NCBI RefSeq assembly: GCF_040115645.1
Contig: NC_089546.1
Coordinates: 5,615,001-5,679,000 of the forward strand
DNA from: Euwallacea fornicatus
Lineage: Eukaryota > Arthropoda > Insecta > Coleoptera > Curculionidae
Direction: 5' to 3'
Length of the DNA stretch: 64,000 nt
Part shown: positions 62,027 through 64,000 of the stretch, in pieces
Numbering within the stretch: the first letter of the stretch is position 1
Layout: the number at the start of each line of letters is the position of its first letter
Translations under genes and position numbers: made by a program
Notes under the pieces: generated by a model
What the model was told of the DNA's origin: nothing
What the model saw: the letters and a program-made list of their open reading frames with translations, nothing else
Database searches by the model: none

Positions 62027-63109
62027 CATATGTGATAATTGCAAGCAATGAAAAGGTCATAAATCAGTTTTGCTTGCAAATTTGCGTTTTGTAATTTTAT
62101 TACTGTCTATTCGTAGGTAGATCTGCGTAAACGTTAGATTCCAGACTTACACTATTTCTCGAGGAAAATAAATCTTCCATTCAACGAAATTTTTTTCGTA
62201 AATAGCGTTGTACATGCCATTCCCAGTTGTATGTACAAATCCTTGTAGGTGTAATTTTTCTCGTAATTAAACCTCGAAATATCAAAGCTTCCTTTGAGTA
62301 TTGCAGCTAGCTAGTTCATGTTTCACGTGACTTGAAATGAATTACTGCTTGGGCTTTATTCAAAGTAGATACAATCTCGAAAAATCTTGTACTCAAATGA
62401 ATACGTATAAACTTACACCTGCGAATTATGATAGACAATTTGGTTTCTCACGTCACACCACTGAATTATTTTTTAGACTCGCCCCAATTACAAGAATGTA
62501 ATTGCCCTATACGAGGTGTTCCTAAATATCACCTATATACCGAAAGGGGTAATTTTTTAGCTTACATCACGACTAAAAGTTCGTATATACATAGGCCCGC
62601 AAGCGCTTCGTTGTGTATGTACAGGATATTCAGATTTTACAAATATTTCAGTTTTTGCTTTATAGCTCTTGCAGTTCTTGAGACATTTCGCTAAACTTTG
62701 GAATGCAATTTATGCTTTAGGGCTTACATCATTGGATGTGTGAACTGGTTTTGATAGCCCTCGGGGGGTAATATTTTTTCAAGGGTTATACCCCGTTTCT
62801 CCCCCTTAAATTTTTTCCGGTGCGCCACTGACAGATTCTATAACATAAAACAACTGCTTCTTGTTCAGAAACTATTTTCGCTGTAATAGTTTTTTCGTAT
62901 CTGCCTCAGTTATCGAGAAAAGAACAGAAACTGATTCTCTGTAATTCGCTGGACAAAATGAAAATTTCAAAAATGAGCGTTAAAGCTCTGGTTTTATTTG
63001 GCTAAATTGTGTCTGTATATCTTTATTAATTAACGATTTAAGTTTTAATCTTTAACGTGTAAAAGTGTTTTAAATTCACCTTATAATCTTATAATGCTAA
63101 ATTTTACGG
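62027..63109. other. transposon-derived non-coding DNA
   Basis: Transposon-like TA-flanked starts occur at about 62511 (CGAGGTGTTCCTAAATATC) and 62623 (CAGGATATTCAG). The stretch 62880-62945 resembles 43845-43910, sharing TTTTCGTATCTGC and TTATCGAGAAA, so it is a dispersed repeat. No gene. Confidence 0.45.
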
Positions 63110-63355
63110 GAGCGTTTGAATAAAGTGTATGAGAACGAGTGGATGGGACGTGGTGGAGCTCAGTTATGGGAGCATCTAAAACCTCCAGTGTACATACCAG
63201 TGAATACCCTTGATGAGCTAAGAAATTGAATATCAGATGCATTTGAAACCGTAAGATATATTCCGGGGGTATGCGAAAGAGAATGGACATCAATCGGAAG
63301 AAGAGCGGACGCATACGTAAGGGTTGGAGATCACTTTCAACAGTTGGCGTAGCGA
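63110..63355 (+). mobile_element. DUF4817-family transposase C-terminal remnant
   Basis: The + strand reads EWMGRGGAQLWEHLKPPVYI with a deletion removing the usual PDLNPLDFFLW block. PVNTLDELRN, a stop, ISDAFETVRYIPGVCE, GRRADAYVRVG and HFQQLA-stop follow. It is the same subfamily as 44490-44673. Confidence 0.7.
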
Positions 63356-64000
63356 AGTGCCCTTGTTAAGATTATTATTATTAATATTTAGGCTCATCCC
63401 GTCGTTAAATTTCAAAACGTGGTTCGAAAAAAACTCTAAAAATTCTTAAAAATAAAGAATTATCTACATAAAATAAATAACTTGTTACTCATAATAAATT
63501 TTAATTTCATTTGGCGAATTACAGAAAATCGCTTTTTATTTTTTTTTCTCTTGATAACCAACGCAGATACAAAAAACTGGTAGGGAACCAGAGAGTTTCT
63601 AAACAAAACAAAAAAGTAATTTTGTATTTTAGAACACAGCAGCGGTCTAACGCGAAAACGTGCAGAGGGAGAAAAGTAGGCATGGCCCCTGAAATAAATA
63701 TCACCCCGTAAATTATTAAAACCTCTTGACATGTGTAATGATGTGAGCCTTACAGTGTAAACTATTATACAACGTGTTTCTTCTTCAGTTCTTAATGGAT
63801 GGTGAAAAATGAAATGGGTTACTCGTGAGCTTATTTTGAGATGAAAGCTTCATATAGGCACGTCCTAAATTGCGCCCATTTTGATTTCTAGGTTGTTGAA
63901 GTTTCTTTTTTTAATTAATTTCTCTGTTATTTGTGGAGACAATTAACTTAAAATTGGTGGTAACTATAGTTTTAGCTTTCAGAACGAAGTTAAATAAAAA
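63356..64000. other. unassigned AT-rich sequence to the end of the window
   Basis: No gene or repeat recognised. Confidence 0.4.

Noticed and set aside
61861..62094. ORFs on both strands around 61818-62094
   Set aside because: They run through the right arm of a non-coding MITE and match the mirrored ORF at 61429-61647.
1..64000. tRNA genes, rRNA, CRISPR arrays and bacterial operons
   Set aside because: Looked for cloverleaf-box sequences, regular short repeats and ribosome-binding-site-led operons; none were seen. The window is eukaryotic nuclear DNA.

Overview
The window is AT-rich animal nuclear DNA with short GT-AG introns, polyadenylation signals and many decayed Tc1/mariner-type transposons. 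Protein similarity of the genes and the style of the transposons point to an insect, most likely a beetle; the order is inferred and the species cannot be named. No tRNA, rRNA, CRISPR array or prokaryotic feature was recognised.

Genes, left to right in the first 36 kb. (1) Last exon of ribosomal protein L24 (+, 723-861). (2) SNAPC3, the snRNA-activating complex subunit (-, 1959-3579, 6 exons, 389 aa). (3) COPB2, coatomer beta-prime (+, 5767-12034, 16 exons, 908 aa, starting from an exon that holds only the ATG). (4) A Cad96Ca/Stitcher-type receptor tyrosine kinase (+, 13537-25982, 8 exons, 665 aa), whose signal-peptide exon is 7 kb upstream of the rest. (5) Geranylgeranyl diphosphate synthase (-, 28707-31348, 7 exons, 311 aa). 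(6) Cdc16/APC6, an anaphase-promoting-complex subunit (+, 32064-35637, 10 exons, 645 aa). Genes 5 and 6 diverge from a shared ~0.7 kb promoter interval. All five complete models were assembled by hand from splice sites, and each closes in frame at a length close to its family. They are unrelated housekeeping or signalling genes and do not form a pathway.

From ~36.4 kb to the end the window is mostly transposon graveyard and unassigned sequence. Recognisable units are: a Tc1-like copy with a mariner-like element inserted in it (36.5-38.5 kb); a 1.95 kb element with ~390 bp terminal inverted repeats (TIRs) around a broken transposase (40.0-42.0 kb); a possible polyadenylated retrocopy (42.96-43.53 kb); a mariner fragment (50.7-51.5 kb); two oppositely oriented Tc1-like copies (53.1-54.4 and 55.9-56.8 kb); and four TIR or foldback MITEs (43.9, 58.1, 60.6 and 61.5 kb). 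A recurring theme is TA-flanked ends beginning CAGGGTG or close variants, linked to a transposase family with an N-terminal DUF4817-type helix-turn-helix. Possible fragments of further host genes are a signal-peptide first exon at 47611-47712, an unidentified terminal exon at 35655-35948 and a weaker exon candidate at 57065-57326.

No clearly new biological system was found. The most interesting points are a 0.68 kb TIR element that carries only an intact HTH-type ORF, the GC-AG intron needed to close the SNAPC3 frame, a phase-neutral 63 nt intron in Cdc16, the nested transposon and the retrocopy candidate.
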